Shown here piece by piece: positions 16,635-25,270 of a DNA stretch of 64,000 nt. Source of the stretch: Congregibacter litoralis KT71 (GTDB lineage Bacteria > Pseudomonadota > Gammaproteobacteria > Pseudomonadales > Halieaceae); the NCBI RefSeq assembly GCF_000153125.2, contig NZ_CM002299.1:2355075-2419074 (forward strand), given 5' to 3'. Position 1 is the stretch's first letter. Every line of letters begins with the position of its first letter. The notes below the pieces were generated by a model that ran no database searches, was not told where the DNA came from, and was given only the letters and a program-made list of their open reading frames with translations. The position numbers and the translations under genes are program-made.

Positions 16635-16862
16635 TCAGCGGATACGCCCGCCCACGGAAATACTCGTGCGCATACGTGGCTGACCCCAGCCGCCGTAACC
16701 GCCGTAATAGCCACCGCCGTAACCGGTGGACACGCCAACACTGCCGTAGACGTGAGGATCATCACAAGCACTGAGGGATAACACCGTGCCCGCGATCACC
16801 GCCAGGCCAAGACCGCGGAGTGCGCGACCTTGCCGTCTACGAGCTTTTCGTGACTTGGCCAT
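16635..16862 (-). CDS. small Gly/Tyr-rich lipoprotein
   Basis: 75-residue protein. A strongly basic n-region ('MAKSRKARRRQGRALRG') and hydrophobic core end in the lipobox 'LSAC', giving mature 'CDDPHVYGSVGVSTGYGGGY' and a further Gly/Tyr/Trp-rich stretch with an Arg-rich end. Asp at position +2 of the mature protein is the classic inner-membrane retention signal for Lol sorting in enterobacteria, so it may stay on the inner membrane. ATG with GAGGA about 9 nt upstream. No family recognised; starts one base after the VOC lipoprotein gene ends, so the two are co-transcribed. Confidence 0.75.
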   Translation of the reverse strand: MAKSRKARRRQGRALRGLGLAVIAGTVLSLSACDDPHVYGSVGVSTGYGGGYYGGYGGWGQPRMRTSISVGGRIR

Positions 16863-16863
16863 G

Positions 16864-17772
16864 TCAAATATCCTCTATGAGGGGCTGATCATTGCCCCAG
16901 GTTTGCAAAGCCACGGGAGCGCCCGAGGGACCGGCAATGACCGCCACATGGCCGCCTGCGGGACGCGCCACCGCCGACACCAGCACCTCCCCACCCAGCG
17001 CCGGCACCCTGGCCAGCAACAGCTCCAATCGCGCCAGGGTTTCCACCCGAAGATAGGGCATCCACAGGGAAGGCATATCGTCCTGGGGCAGGCTACGAAT
17101 GCCGCCGCGTGTCAGTTTACCGCTGCGTAGCAGTCGATACTCAATGGCATCGGCCCCGGCGACCCCCTCGCTGTCTCCAGCACTGGTATCGAGATTTCCC
17201 AGCCTGGCGTAAAAGTCCGCGGCGTCCACCACATCCGCGGTCCACAACTCATGCCACAGAAATGCGCCCTCAGGGGGCAGGAGTTCCTCATCAACAGGAT
17301 CGCCCGTCACGGTGGTCAAGGTGGCAAAATGCGCGCCCTGAGCATCGGCGAAAACGGCGATGGTGCCGCGATCGCCGATGGATACGGGCTCACGGAGAAC
17401 CTGGCCGCCCTCTTCCCTGACGATCGTGACAGCCACATCCGGGTCTGCCACGGAGAGCACCGACATCCATTGCGAGATGTCGCGCTGCGCGGCAAGTCCC
17501 GACTGATCCACCATACCCGCAATGGGTTTGCCGTCCAGGGAGATGACCCAATAGCTGGCGCCGAGGAGTTCCAGGGAGCGGAACTCCCAGCCAAACAGTT
17601 CGCCATAAAAAGCTTCGGTTCCGGCGGGATCGTCGGAGATCAGATCGTGCCAGATAAATTTGCCGGCGCGGCGCTCACCGTCAGTCTCGCTGGCCACCGG
17701 AGGCAGGTTGTACTGAATAGCTGAGCAGGCAGTGAGCACAAGCCCAAAACCAAACAAAAACAGTCGATGCAC
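16864..17772 (-). CDS. lipoprotein with two VOC (glyoxalase-like) domains
   Basis: 302-residue exported protein: signal 'LFLFGFGLVLTACSA' with lipobox LTAC, then two VOC-type domains, residues about 38-150 ('KFIWHDLISDDPAGTEAFYG', 'LFGWEFRSL') and about 168-300 ('GAFLWHELWTADVVDAADFY'). The paired beta-alpha-beta-beta-beta units resemble the hydroxylase/glyoxalase proteins of the 27-kDa antigen CFP30B type. Such proteins bind metals or small molecules; activity here unknown. GTG start. Ser at mature +2 suggests outer-membrane sorting. VOC proteins are usually cytoplasmic, so a lipoprotein form is unusual. Confidence 0.82.
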   Translation of the reverse strand: MHRLFLFGFGLVLTACSAIQYNLPPVASETDGERRAGKFIWHDLISDDPAGTEAFYGELFGWEFRSLELLGASYWVISLDGKPIAGMVDQSGLAAQRDISQWMSVLSVADPDVAVTIVREEGGQVLREPVSIGDRGTIAVFADAQGAHFATLTTVTGDPVDEELLPPEGAFLWHELWTADVVDAADFYARLGNLDTSAGDSEGVAGADAIEYRLLRSGKLTRGGIRSLPQDDMPSLWMPYLRVETLARLELLLARVPALGGEVLVSAVARPAGGHVAVIAGPSGAPVALQTWGNDQPLIEDI

Positions 17773-17903
17773 AGGTGCAGCTCTCTCAGACCATGGGCAT
17801 CACAGTATAACTGGGACTGTCGAGTAATGGCGGCGAACACGCGCATTCGGTAATCTTGCGCCCTTCGCCGATCCTTACTACCAATAACTCCCAGAGCTGA
17901 CCT

Positions 17904-18911
17904 ATGCACCTAGCCCGCTTTCCCCGTTTGCACTTCGCCCATCTCCCCACCCCCCTGGAACCCATGAAAAATCTTTCCAAAGCCCTGGGGGGACCGAATA
18001 TCTGGATTAAGCGCGACGACTGCACCGGTCTTGCGGGTGGGGGTAACAAAACCCGGAAACTTGAGTTCCTCATGGCCGATGCACAGCAACAGGGCGCGGA
18101 TACCATCATTACCCAGGGCGCAACGCAGTCAAACCACGTGCGCCAAACCGCGGCGATCGCAGCAAAGCTGGGCATGCATTGCGAGGTGGTCCTGGAAGAC
18201 CGGACCGGAAGCACCATCGACGACTACAACTACAACGGTAATGTGCTTCTGGATGAACTGTTCGAAGCCGCCATCAGCCGCGTTCCCGGCGGCACGGATA
18301 TGAACGAGGCCATGGACGATCTTGCCCACAGGCTCACAAGTGATGGCAAAAAGCCATACATCATCCCCGGCGGCGGCTCCAACCCCATCGGCGCCCTGGG
18401 CTATGTTCACTGCGCCATGGAGTTGCTCTATCAGGCGGACGTTCAAGGCCTGGCAATGGATCTGGTGCTGCACGGCACAGGCAGTGCGGGCACCCAGGCA
18501 GGTCTTGTCGCCGGTTTTGCCGGGAGCAACAGCCAGGTCCCGGTACTTGGGATCGGCGTCCGGGCGCCTAAAGAAAAACAGGAGGACAACGTTTTTTTAC
18601 TGGCAGAGCGCACCGCCGAATTACTCGGGATACCGGGTGCCGTTCAGCGTAAACACGTGGAGGCAAATTGCGACTATGTGGGTGAAGGCTACGGCATACC
18701 TACCGAGGGCACCATCGAGGCCATCGAGATCTTTGCCCGCACCGAGAGCATTCTCCTGGACCCCGTCTATTCCGGAAAAGGTGCTGCAGGTCTTGTTGAT
18801 CTTGTTCGTAAAGGGCATTTCCAAAAAGATCAGAACATCGTGTTTATACACACGGGGGGCGCCCAGGCACTGTTTGCCTATCGCGACGCCTTTGGCTACG
18901 GCAATCGCTAA
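17904..18911 (+). CDS. D-cysteine desulfhydrase / L-cysteate sulfo-lyase-type PLP enzyme
   Basis: 335-residue fold-type II PLP enzyme of the ACC-deaminase/DcyD/CuyA group. Motifs: '[20 protein letters not shown]' with the probable Schiff-base Lys49 in 'GGNKTRK', '[15 protein letters not shown]', '[16 protein letters not shown]', '[13 protein letters not shown]' (phosphate cup) and '[13 protein letters not shown]'. Known members eliminate H2S from D-cysteine (DcyD) or sulfite from L-cysteate (CuyA, marine sulfonate degradation). The two cannot be separated by eye; a marine host and a downstream racemase make both plausible. Operon with the racemase, 6-nt gap. Confidence 0.88.
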   Translation: MHLARFPRLHFAHLPTPLEPMKNLSKALGGPNIWIKRDDCTGLAGGGNKTRKLEFLMADAQQQGADTIITQGATQSNHVRQTAAIAAKLGMHCEVVLEDRTGSTIDDYNYNGNVLLDELFEAAISRVPGGTDMNEAMDDLAHRLTSDGKKPYIIPGGGSNPIGALGYVHCAMELLYQADVQGLAMDLVLHGTGSAGTQAGLVAGFAGSNSQVPVLGIGVRAPKEKQEDNVFLLAERTAELLGIPGAVQRKHVEANCDYVGEGYGIPTEGTIEAIEIFARTESILLDPVYSGKGAAGLVDLVRKGHFQKDQNIVFIHTGGAQALFAYRDAFGYGNR

Positions 18912-18917
18912 GGCCTT

Positions 18918-19622
18918 ATGAACCGCAGCAAAACCGTTGGGATTCTCGGGGGCATGGGACCGGCTGCGACCGTCGATCTGATGCAGAGGGTGATCGCTGC
19001 GACGCCTGCTTCGGACGACTGCGATCATATTCGTATGCTGGTGGACAACAATCCCAGAGTGCCCTCGCGCATCAAGGCGCTTATCGAGAAGACCGGCCCC
19101 AGCCCCGTACCTGCGCTTACGGCCATGGCACAGCAACTCGTCTCCCAGGGCGCGGATTTTCTGGCCATGCCCTGTAACACCGCCCACCATTTCTATCCAG
19201 AGCTTGCCGCCGCCGTGGACGTGCCCTTCCTGAACATCATGGAACTGGTCGCGAGGCACATCTGCGCATCGCAACCGGGTACGGCGCGCGTGGGACTCCT
19301 GGCATCGTCGGCGCTGTCACAAATCCGCTTGTACGAAGGGAGCTTTGATGCCCGAGGGATGACAGCGGTTTACCCCGAGGCATCGCAGCAAACCCGGCTC
19401 ATGGCGCTGATTCAGGCCATCAAGGCCAATCGGGGCGAGGACTGTGGCTACACCGCGTTTCAGGACTGTGCCGATCTCCTGGCATCTGCAGGCGTGGATT
19501 GCCTGCTCATCGCCTGCACGGAGCTCTCCGTGGTGTCCCGGCAACTCAAGAACGCCCTGCCCGTTTACGACGCCGCTGATATTCTGGCGCGGGAAGTCGT
19601 CGCTTACGCCGGGACGGAATAG
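18918..19622 (+). CDS. aspartate/glutamate racemase family protein
   Basis: 234-residue PLP-independent racemase of the Asp/Glu/hydantoin family. Both catalytic cysteines are visible: 'LAMPCNTAHHFY' (about Cys84) and 'LLIACTELSVV' (about Cys195). 'GILGGMGPAATVDLMQRV' is the typical N-terminus of aspartate racemases/YgeA. It inverts the alpha-carbon of acidic amino acids; because the upstream gene acts on cysteine or cysteate (an aspartate analogue), the substrate may be cysteate (inference). Same operon as the upstream lyase. Confidence 0.88.
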   Translation: MNRSKTVGILGGMGPAATVDLMQRVIAATPASDDCDHIRMLVDNNPRVPSRIKALIEKTGPSPVPALTAMAQQLVSQGADFLAMPCNTAHHFYPELAAAVDVPFLNIMELVARHICASQPGTARVGLLASSALSQIRLYEGSFDARGMTAVYPEASQQTRLMALIQAIKANRGEDCGYTAFQDCADLLASAGVDCLLIACTELSVVSRQLKNALPVYDAADILAREVVAYAGTE

Positions 19623-19625
19623 ACC

Positions 19626-20510
19626 CTAACGCGCAGACTCAATGGCTTCCCGAATGGCATCGGCTGTCATCCGGGCACGAAAGGCAATCATGCGCTCTCC
19701 CAGGGACACCACGTCCCTCAGCGGCGTCAGGGGCACGCCGTTAATGGATGCCAGGCCAGCCGCCACGCGCTCATCGAAGCGCACCTGGGTAGGATCAGTC
19801 ACCATCATCATGGCCGTCACCCAGATGTCGTCGTGATGGCCGTCTTTTTGTGTTTCATCAACACCCAGCACGTCGCGGGTGTAGTTTTCCGTCGCTTCCC
19901 ACCCCGGGTTGTAGAAGGCCTCGATGAAATGGAAACGGCTTGGCGTATCTGCAAAACGCGCGTTCAGGGTGGCCGCCACGTTCTTCATCCCTCGCTGATT
20001 ACCGCCACTGTCACCGATCATTACGATGTCGGTAAAACCGGATTGCCTGAGACTGCTCGCGATATCCGTAAGCAAGGCTTCGTAGGTACTCGCGCTCAGA
20101 CTGATGGTCCCCGGGAAACGCATAGCGCCTGTGGGAGGATCAATCCTTCCCTCGGGAACAAACTTCACAATGGGCGCACACAGCGCATTCCTGAGTTGGC
20201 TCGCTATTGCCGGGCAGCTGCCCTCAAGGATCACATTGTGTTTGCCCGTCGCAAGAAAAGGGCCATTTTCTTCAATGCCGCCCGTGGGGATGATGACCGT
20301 CGTATGGCCTGACGCGACGAGGTCACGGATCTCCATCCAGGTCAATTCTTCAAGCCAGTAGGATTGTCGTGCCGCTATGGGCCGCTCGCTGCCCAGCTTG
20401 GCCGCGAGAAGCTCGTCGGCCGGGGTCTGGGTAGGGTCCTGTGCGTGCACGGCCGCAGCGAAACACGCCAAGGAGCCTGTGAGGGCACTAATAAGAAATC
20501 TGTGCAGCAT
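19626..20510 (-). CDS. exported creatininase-family amidohydrolase
   Basis: 294-residue protein with a Sec signal peptide ('LISALTGSLACFAAAVHAQ'), then a creatininase fold: 'LTWMEIRDLVASGHTTVIIP', metal-binding 'TGGIEENGPFLATGKHN', 'IVMIGDSGGNQRGM' and 'DGHHDDIWVT'. The family opens lactams or cyclic amides (creatinine amidohydrolase, mycofactocin MftE, formamide hydrolases). Start at 20510: GGGAGC box about 6 nt upstream and signal peptide directly following; the frame is open further upstream but that stretch lacks protein-like character. Convergent with the racemase gene. Confidence 0.85.
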   Translation of the reverse strand: MLHRFLISALTGSLACFAAAVHAQDPTQTPADELLAAKLGSERPIAARQSYWLEELTWMEIRDLVASGHTTVIIPTGGIEENGPFLATGKHNVILEGSCPAIASQLRNALCAPIVKFVPEGRIDPPTGAMRFPGTISLSASTYEALLTDIASSLRQSGFTDIVMIGDSGGNQRGMKNVAATLNARFADTPSRFHFIEAFYNPGWEATENYTRDVLGVDETQKDGHHDDIWVTAMMMVTDPTQVRFDERVAAGLASINGVPLTPLRDVVSLGERMIAFRARMTADAIREAIESAR

Positions 20511-20841
20511 GTGCAGCTCCCGATTGTTGTCTGCGGTTGAAGTGACGGCGCATCGACGACCCATCGCCTCGCGAAGCATGAATGCTACCTGAAATCCGCG
20601 ACTATCGATGCCTGCACGCAGCGCAAATGCGCGTAAGCGGAGGCACATCGCCCCCGATACTTGACAGCGACCCGGCATTGTCCGGTAATGCGTCCGCGGC
20701 GTTCCCGCCCGGGGGCTGGGGCTGAGCCCGTTTTCCGAGCCGATGTTTGGCTATCCGTTTTGTCGGACCCTGTTTTTGTCGGGCTTTTGTTTGCCCCGGG
20801 CTTTCTTATCGCTGCTGCTTTGAACATGCTATGAGATATCT
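20511..20841. other. divergent intergenic region
   Basis: About 330 nt between the creatininase-family gene and the cytochrome c gene. It must hold the two divergent promoters. No RNA gene, strong repeat or recognisable operator was found. Confidence 0.5.
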
Positions 20842-22128
20842 ATGAGTTTTCTCCGCGCTTTTGCGTTTTTTGCCCTGACCGCGCTGTTGGTCACGGTGGT
20901 GCTTGTGTTGAAACCGGGTGCAAGGGAGACCGGCAGTGGCCCCCTGGCCGCGGAGACCATGAGCGAAGCTGAGCTTGTCGAGCGGGGAGCCTACCTCGCA
21001 TTGGCGGGCAATTGCGCGAGTTGCCACACCGCAGCGGGCGGCGAGTACATGGCCGGTGGCCTGGCCTTCGAAACACCTTTCGGCACCATTTACTCCACCA
21101 ATATTACGCCGGACGAGGCGACCGGCATCGGCGCCTGGAGCGACTGGGATTTACTGAACTCCATGCGCCACGGCATGCGCGCTAACGGTGATCACCTCTA
21201 TCCGGTGTTTCCCTACACCGCGTTTACCCAGGTGAGTAATGACGATGCTGCAGCCCTCTACGCCTATCTGCAGAGTATCCCGGCTGTGGCGAGAGAAAAC
21301 ACGGTCAACGAGGTCTCGTTTCCCTTTAATCAGCGCCCCCTGATGGCCATCTGGAAACTGCTGTTTTTTACCCCGGGTGCTTATGAAGTCGACGAGGGTA
21401 AAAGCGATGAATGGAATCGCGGGGCTTATCTGGTGGAAGCCCTTGCCCACTGCAGCGCCTGTCACACGCCCCGCAATATTCTGGGCGCAGAGAAAGCCTC
21501 GGCGCACATGGCCGGCGGCGAATACTTCGACCGGGTCATGCCGGACGTCTATAAACCCTGGTCTGCGCCCAATCTCACTGCGTCATCCCGGGGCCTTGGG
21601 GCCTGGACGACGGAAGACCTGAGCGCTTATCTGCAAACCGCACGGAACGACTTTCTGGAATCCTTTGGCCCCATGAATGAAGTGATATTACACAGCACGC
21701 GGCACCTGACAGCCGAGGACGTGAATGCCATGGCGGTTTACCTGAAGTCACTTCCGGGGGTAGAGCCCTCTCCCGTCAGCGAGCCCGACACCGTGGTTAT
21801 GGGACGGGGCCGCACGATTTACAATCTCCACTGCGGCACCTGCCATCTGCCCACAGGTGAGGGTGATCCGGAAATGGCGCCCCGATTAAATCGCGGTAGC
21901 CTCGTCGTGCAGGCCGAGAACCCCGCTTCCATGATCAATGCCATTCTTTACAGCCCCGAAGCGCCGAGGGCTGATTTGCCAGAGAAATGGCGTGAGCCCA
22001 TGGAAGAATTTCAGTACATACTGGATGACGAGGAGCTCGCTGCCGTCGCCACATTCATTCGCCATTCCTGGGATAACCGTGCGGGCCCCGTCACCCCCGA
22101 GCAGGTAGCGCGGCAGCGATGGGAATGA
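20842..22128 (+). CDS. membrane-anchored tri-heme cytochrome c
   Basis: 428-residue c-type cytochrome with an uncleaved N-terminal anchor or signal ('FLRAFAFFALTALLVTVVLV') and three CxxCH heme sites: 'CASCHTA' (about residue 58), 'CSACHTP' (about 205) and 'CGTCHLP' (about 332). This three-heme layout matches the cytochrome c subunit of membrane alcohol/gluconate/sorbitol dehydrogenases, which passes electrons to ubiquinone or a terminal oxidase. No cognate flavin or PQQ dehydrogenase is adjacent; instead it heads the DUF1592-DUF1552 cluster. Likely first gene of the operon; stop overlaps the next frame by 10 nt. Confidence 0.92.
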   Translation: MSFLRAFAFFALTALLVTVVLVLKPGARETGSGPLAAETMSEAELVERGAYLALAGNCASCHTAAGGEYMAGGLAFETPFGTIYSTNITPDEATGIGAWSDWDLLNSMRHGMRANGDHLYPVFPYTAFTQVSNDDAAALYAYLQSIPAVARENTVNEVSFPFNQRPLMAIWKLLFFTPGAYEVDEGKSDEWNRGAYLVEALAHCSACHTPRNILGAEKASAHMAGGEYFDRVMPDVYKPWSAPNLTASSRGLGAWTTEDLSAYLQTARNDFLESFGPMNEVILHSTRHLTAEDVNAMAVYLKSLPGVEPSPVSEPDTVVMGRGRTIYNLHCGTCHLPTGEGDPEMAPRLNRGSLVVQAENPASMINAILYSPEAPRADLPEKWREPMEEFQYILDDEELAAVATFIRHSWDNRAGPVTPEQVARQRWE

Positions 22129-23939
22129 GCAAGATCCCGGTACAAGCCCTCGCTGGTCACAATGGTATAGTGTCCACCCCGCAATACGAGGGTCGTTCCT
22201 TGATTAGCCCCGGTGACAAACGTTTCTCTTTCGGTGCACTGATCGCCACGGGGGTGGCCATCTGCCTGTTGCTTACCGCCTGCGGCGAAGCGCCTGAGCC
22301 CGAGGTTTCCGGCGCTTCAGAATTGCGTGTGCGGCTCCTCACCAGTGAGCAGTACAGCAACAGCATCGCGCACATATTCGGCAGCGACATCAGCGAGAGC
22401 GTGACTCCGCCCCTGCCTCCCCTACCGCGTAAAGACGGCCTTCTGGCCTCCGGCGCCGCATTTGTGGGTCTGACCTCTGATCAGGTGTCACAGATTCAGC
22501 AGGCTGCGGCCACAATAGCCGCGCAGGTCGTAGACAGGAATCACCGCACGTACCTCGTGCCCTGTGAGCCGGCGTCCGCAGTCAAGGCCGATGATAACTG
22601 TGCCACGGAATTCATTCAGGATACGGGCCGCATGTTGTTCCGGCGCCCGCTGGAAAGTCGGCGTCTTGCGGACCTCGTGGCAGTGGCCAACGGAGCAGCG
22701 GAAAAAACCGGCAGTTTCTACGAAGGTCTGGCTCTGGCTCTGGAAACCCTGCTCATCAGTCCCGAATTTTTGTTTGTCATGGACCGAGCCGAGCCCGATC
22801 CCGACCGTCCGGGCGCTCTGCGACTCGACGCCTATGCCCTGGCGTCCCGCCTGAGCTTTTTCCTTTGGAACGCCACGCCGGATAGCGCCTTACTCGATGC
22901 CGCCGCCCGGGGTGAATTGCACAGCGAAGCGGGACGGGCCGCGGCGGTCAATCGACTGTTGAACAGCCCCCGCCTCGAAACAGGCATGCGGGCATTCTTT
23001 GACGACATGCTCGCCTTTGACGACTTTGACAGCCTGGCAAAAGATCCCATTGTTTATCCCAAGGTAACGGCCCGAGCCCTTGCGGACGCCCGGGAACAGA
23101 CCTTGCGAACGATCATCGACCACCTGCTTCGTGAAGACGCGGACTACCGGGATCTTTTCACCACGCGAAAGACGCACATGTCCATGTCCCTGGCGGCGCT
23201 GTATGGCATTCCCACCCCTCAGGGCTGGAGTCCCTACGAGTTTGACGAAGACAGTCATCGCAGCGGATTGTTGACCCACGTCAGCTTTCTTGCGGCGAAC
23301 TCCCACGCCGTGCGCAGCTCCCCAACGCTGCGCGGCAAGGCCATGCGCGAGTTGCTCCTGTGTCAGCATGTGCCCGACCCTCCCCCCAATGTGGACTTTT
23401 CCAAACTCGAGGATGCCGGGAATGTCTCCACAGCGCGGGAGCGCCTGAAGGTACACAACACCAACCCCTCCTGTGCGGGCTGCCACCTGATTACCGACCC
23501 CATGGGGCTTGCCCTGGAAAACTTTGACGGCGCCGGCGGTTACCGGGAGACGGAAAACGGCGCTGCGCTAGATATCAGCGGTGAACTGGATGGGGTGTTC
23601 TTCGACGACATCGAGGGCCTGGGCACTGCGATGCGTAATCACCCCAAGCTGTCCGCCTGCCTGGTGAATCGCTTGTACGCCTATGGCACCGGCGGGCCCG
23701 TGTCTCTGCGCTATGATCGCGATATCCTCAAACGCTTCGAAGAGCGTTTTGTGTCCAACGGACACCGCGTACCTGCGCTGCTCAAGGATCTCAGCATGAG
23801 CCAGGAGTTTTCAGCCATCCGATTGCCGAGGCTTGCCAAGGAGAAGCCTGAGGAAACAAACTCAGCGCTGGCGGAAAGACTCATTGCGGGGCGTCAGGAC
23901 TTCACAACACGACGAGATCAGGAGGAGGCTAATCGATGA
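22119..23939 (+). CDS. DUF1592/DUF1588/DUF1585-type exported lipoprotein with CxxCH
   Basis: Up to 606 residues. A lipobox ('ICLLLTACGE') follows a hydrophobic stretch; then the domain string DUF1587/1595-like ('LRVRLLTSEQYSNSIAHIFG'), DUF1592 ('ALRLDAYALASRLSFFLWNA'), DUF1588 ('HRSGLLTHVSFLAANSH' and 'NPSCAGCHLITDPMGLALEN', a CxxCH) and DUF1585 ('LSACLVNRLYAYGTG'). The family is common in Planctomycetes and Myxococcota and is thought to be cytochrome-like, but has no established function. The first ATG (22119) lacks a Shine-Dalgarno; a TTG at 22200 has GAGGG 6 nt upstream and gives a normal-length lipoprotein signal, so it is an attractive alternative start. Confidence 0.9.
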   Translation: MGMSKIPVQALAGHNGIVSTPQYEGRSLISPGDKRFSFGALIATGVAICLLLTACGEAPEPEVSGASELRVRLLTSEQYSNSIAHIFGSDISESVTPPLPPLPRKDGLLASGAAFVGLTSDQVSQIQQAAATIAAQVVDRNHRTYLVPCEPASAVKADDNCATEFIQDTGRMLFRRPLESRRLADLVAVANGAAEKTGSFYEGLALALETLLISPEFLFVMDRAEPDPDRPGALRLDAYALASRLSFFLWNATPDSALLDAAARGELHSEAGRAAAVNRLLNSPRLETGMRAFFDDMLAFDDFDSLAKDPIVYPKVTARALADAREQTLRTIIDHLLREDADYRDLFTTRKTHMSMSLAALYGIPTPQGWSPYEFDEDSHRSGLLTHVSFLAANSHAVRSSPTLRGKAMRELLLCQHVPDPPPNVDFSKLEDAGNVSTARERLKVHNTNPSCAGCHLITDPMGLALENFDGAGGYRETENGAALDISGELDGVFFDDIEGLGTAMRNHPKLSACLVNRLYAYGTGGPVSLRYDRDILKRFEERFVSNGHRVPALLKDLSMSQEFSAIRLPRLAKEKPEETNSALAERLIAGRQDFTTRRDQEEANR

Positions 23940-25270
23940 GTAGAATGAATCGCCGCCGGTTTCTTCGCGGCACCCTGCAAGGCGCTGCCGTAAGCGTTGC
24001 CCTACCCTTTTTAGACGCCTTCCTTGATGGCAACGGAAAAGCCCTCGCATCGGGAGAATCCCTGCCCACACGCTTTGGCACCTGGTCCTGGGGACTGGGT
24101 ATGAATCGCGATGTCTTTGTTCCCAAGAAAACCGGCGCCAATTTTGATCTCCCGCCGGAAATCGCCTCTCTGGCGCCCGTGCAAAAGCACATCAACCTCT
24201 TCACGAATTTTGATGTGTTTAAGGACGATGCACCCAATCTCTGCCACCATTCGGGATGGGTGGTACTGCGTTCGGGCACCGCGCCGACCTCGCGCCCTAA
24301 TCGTCCCGGAGAGACCATCGATGTATCCATTGCGCGGAAACTTGGCAACGAAACGCGATTCCGCAGCCTCAGCGCTACCGCCACCGGCGATGTGCGGGAC
24401 AGCTTCAGCTACGAAGCGGGCAATTCCGTTAACGCCCCCGAATGGTCACCCCTACGTTTTTACCAGCGTTTGTTTGGCTCGGATTTCCAGAACCCCAACG
24501 CGGAAACGTTTACACCGGATCCGCGCGTGATGATCCGAAAGAGCGCACTCTCCTCGGTGCAGGAGGACGCGAAAAAACTGAATAAGTCCCTGGGAGCGGA
24601 GGACCGCGCCCGACTCGATCAGTACTTCACGGGGATTCGGGATCTGGAGCGTCGATTTGACCTGCAGCTCACAAAACCCGAGCCCCGGGAGGCCTGCGAG
24701 ATCATTGATCCCCCCGCAGACATGCCCAGCGGTCTGGATGCTGACCTGGTGTCCAAGCGCCATCGCATCATGACGGATCTGATGCTCATGGCCGTCGCCT
24801 GCGATCAGACGCGGGTCTTCAATATGTTCTACGCATCCGCGTTTTCCGCGACTACCAAGCCCGGTTACGACAAGCCCCACCACACGGCGACGCACGAAGA
24901 GGCCGTGGATGAAGAGCTTCGCTACCAGCCCAACGTGTCCTGGTATACCCGGCGTGCCATGGAGGAATGGGCCTATTATGTACAGGCTCTGGCGGACTTC
25001 CGTGAGGGCGACGGATCCCTGCTGGACAACTCTCTGATCTATGCCACCACGGACCAGTCCTTTGCGAAGATGCATGCCATCGATGGCATACCCATGTTCA
25101 CCGCGGGTAACGCCGGCGGCAAAATCAAGACGGGGTTGCATATCGACGGAGGCGGAAGCCCCGGCTGTCGCCTCGGTTACACGGCGCAGCGGCTCATGGG
25201 CCTCGATATCGCCAGCTGGGGAACAAAAAGCAATACGACGTCTGACGCCATCAGTGAAATACTTGTTTAG
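23936..25270 (+). CDS. DUF1552-family protein with Tat signal
   Basis: 444-residue protein that begins with a twin-arginine signal ('NRRRFLRGTLQG', then 'AAVSVALPFLDAFL') and a full DUF1552 domain: 'RFGTWSWGLGMNRDVFVPKK', 'HSGWVVLRSGTAPTS', 'LDQYFTGIRDLERR', 'DLMLMAVACDQTRVFNMFYA' and 'WAYYVQALADFREGDGSLLD'. DUF1552 proteins resemble the sulfatase/alkaline-phosphatase fold class of DUF1501 proteins and are almost always encoded next to DUF1592 proteins; no activity is established. Tat export implies a folded, perhaps cofactor-bearing protein. ATGA overlap with the upstream gene. Confidence 0.93.
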   Translation: MSRMNRRRFLRGTLQGAAVSVALPFLDAFLDGNGKALASGESLPTRFGTWSWGLGMNRDVFVPKKTGANFDLPPEIASLAPVQKHINLFTNFDVFKDDAPNLCHHSGWVVLRSGTAPTSRPNRPGETIDVSIARKLGNETRFRSLSATATGDVRDSFSYEAGNSVNAPEWSPLRFYQRLFGSDFQNPNAETFTPDPRVMIRKSALSSVQEDAKKLNKSLGAEDRARLDQYFTGIRDLERRFDLQLTKPEPREACEIIDPPADMPSGLDADLVSKRHRIMTDLMLMAVACDQTRVFNMFYASAFSATTKPGYDKPHHTATHEEAVDEELRYQPNVSWYTRRAMEEWAYYVQALADFREGDGSLLDNSLIYATTDQSFAKMHAIDGIPMFTAGNAGGKIKTGLHIDGGGSPGCRLGYTAQRLMGLDIASWGTKSNTTSDAISEILV

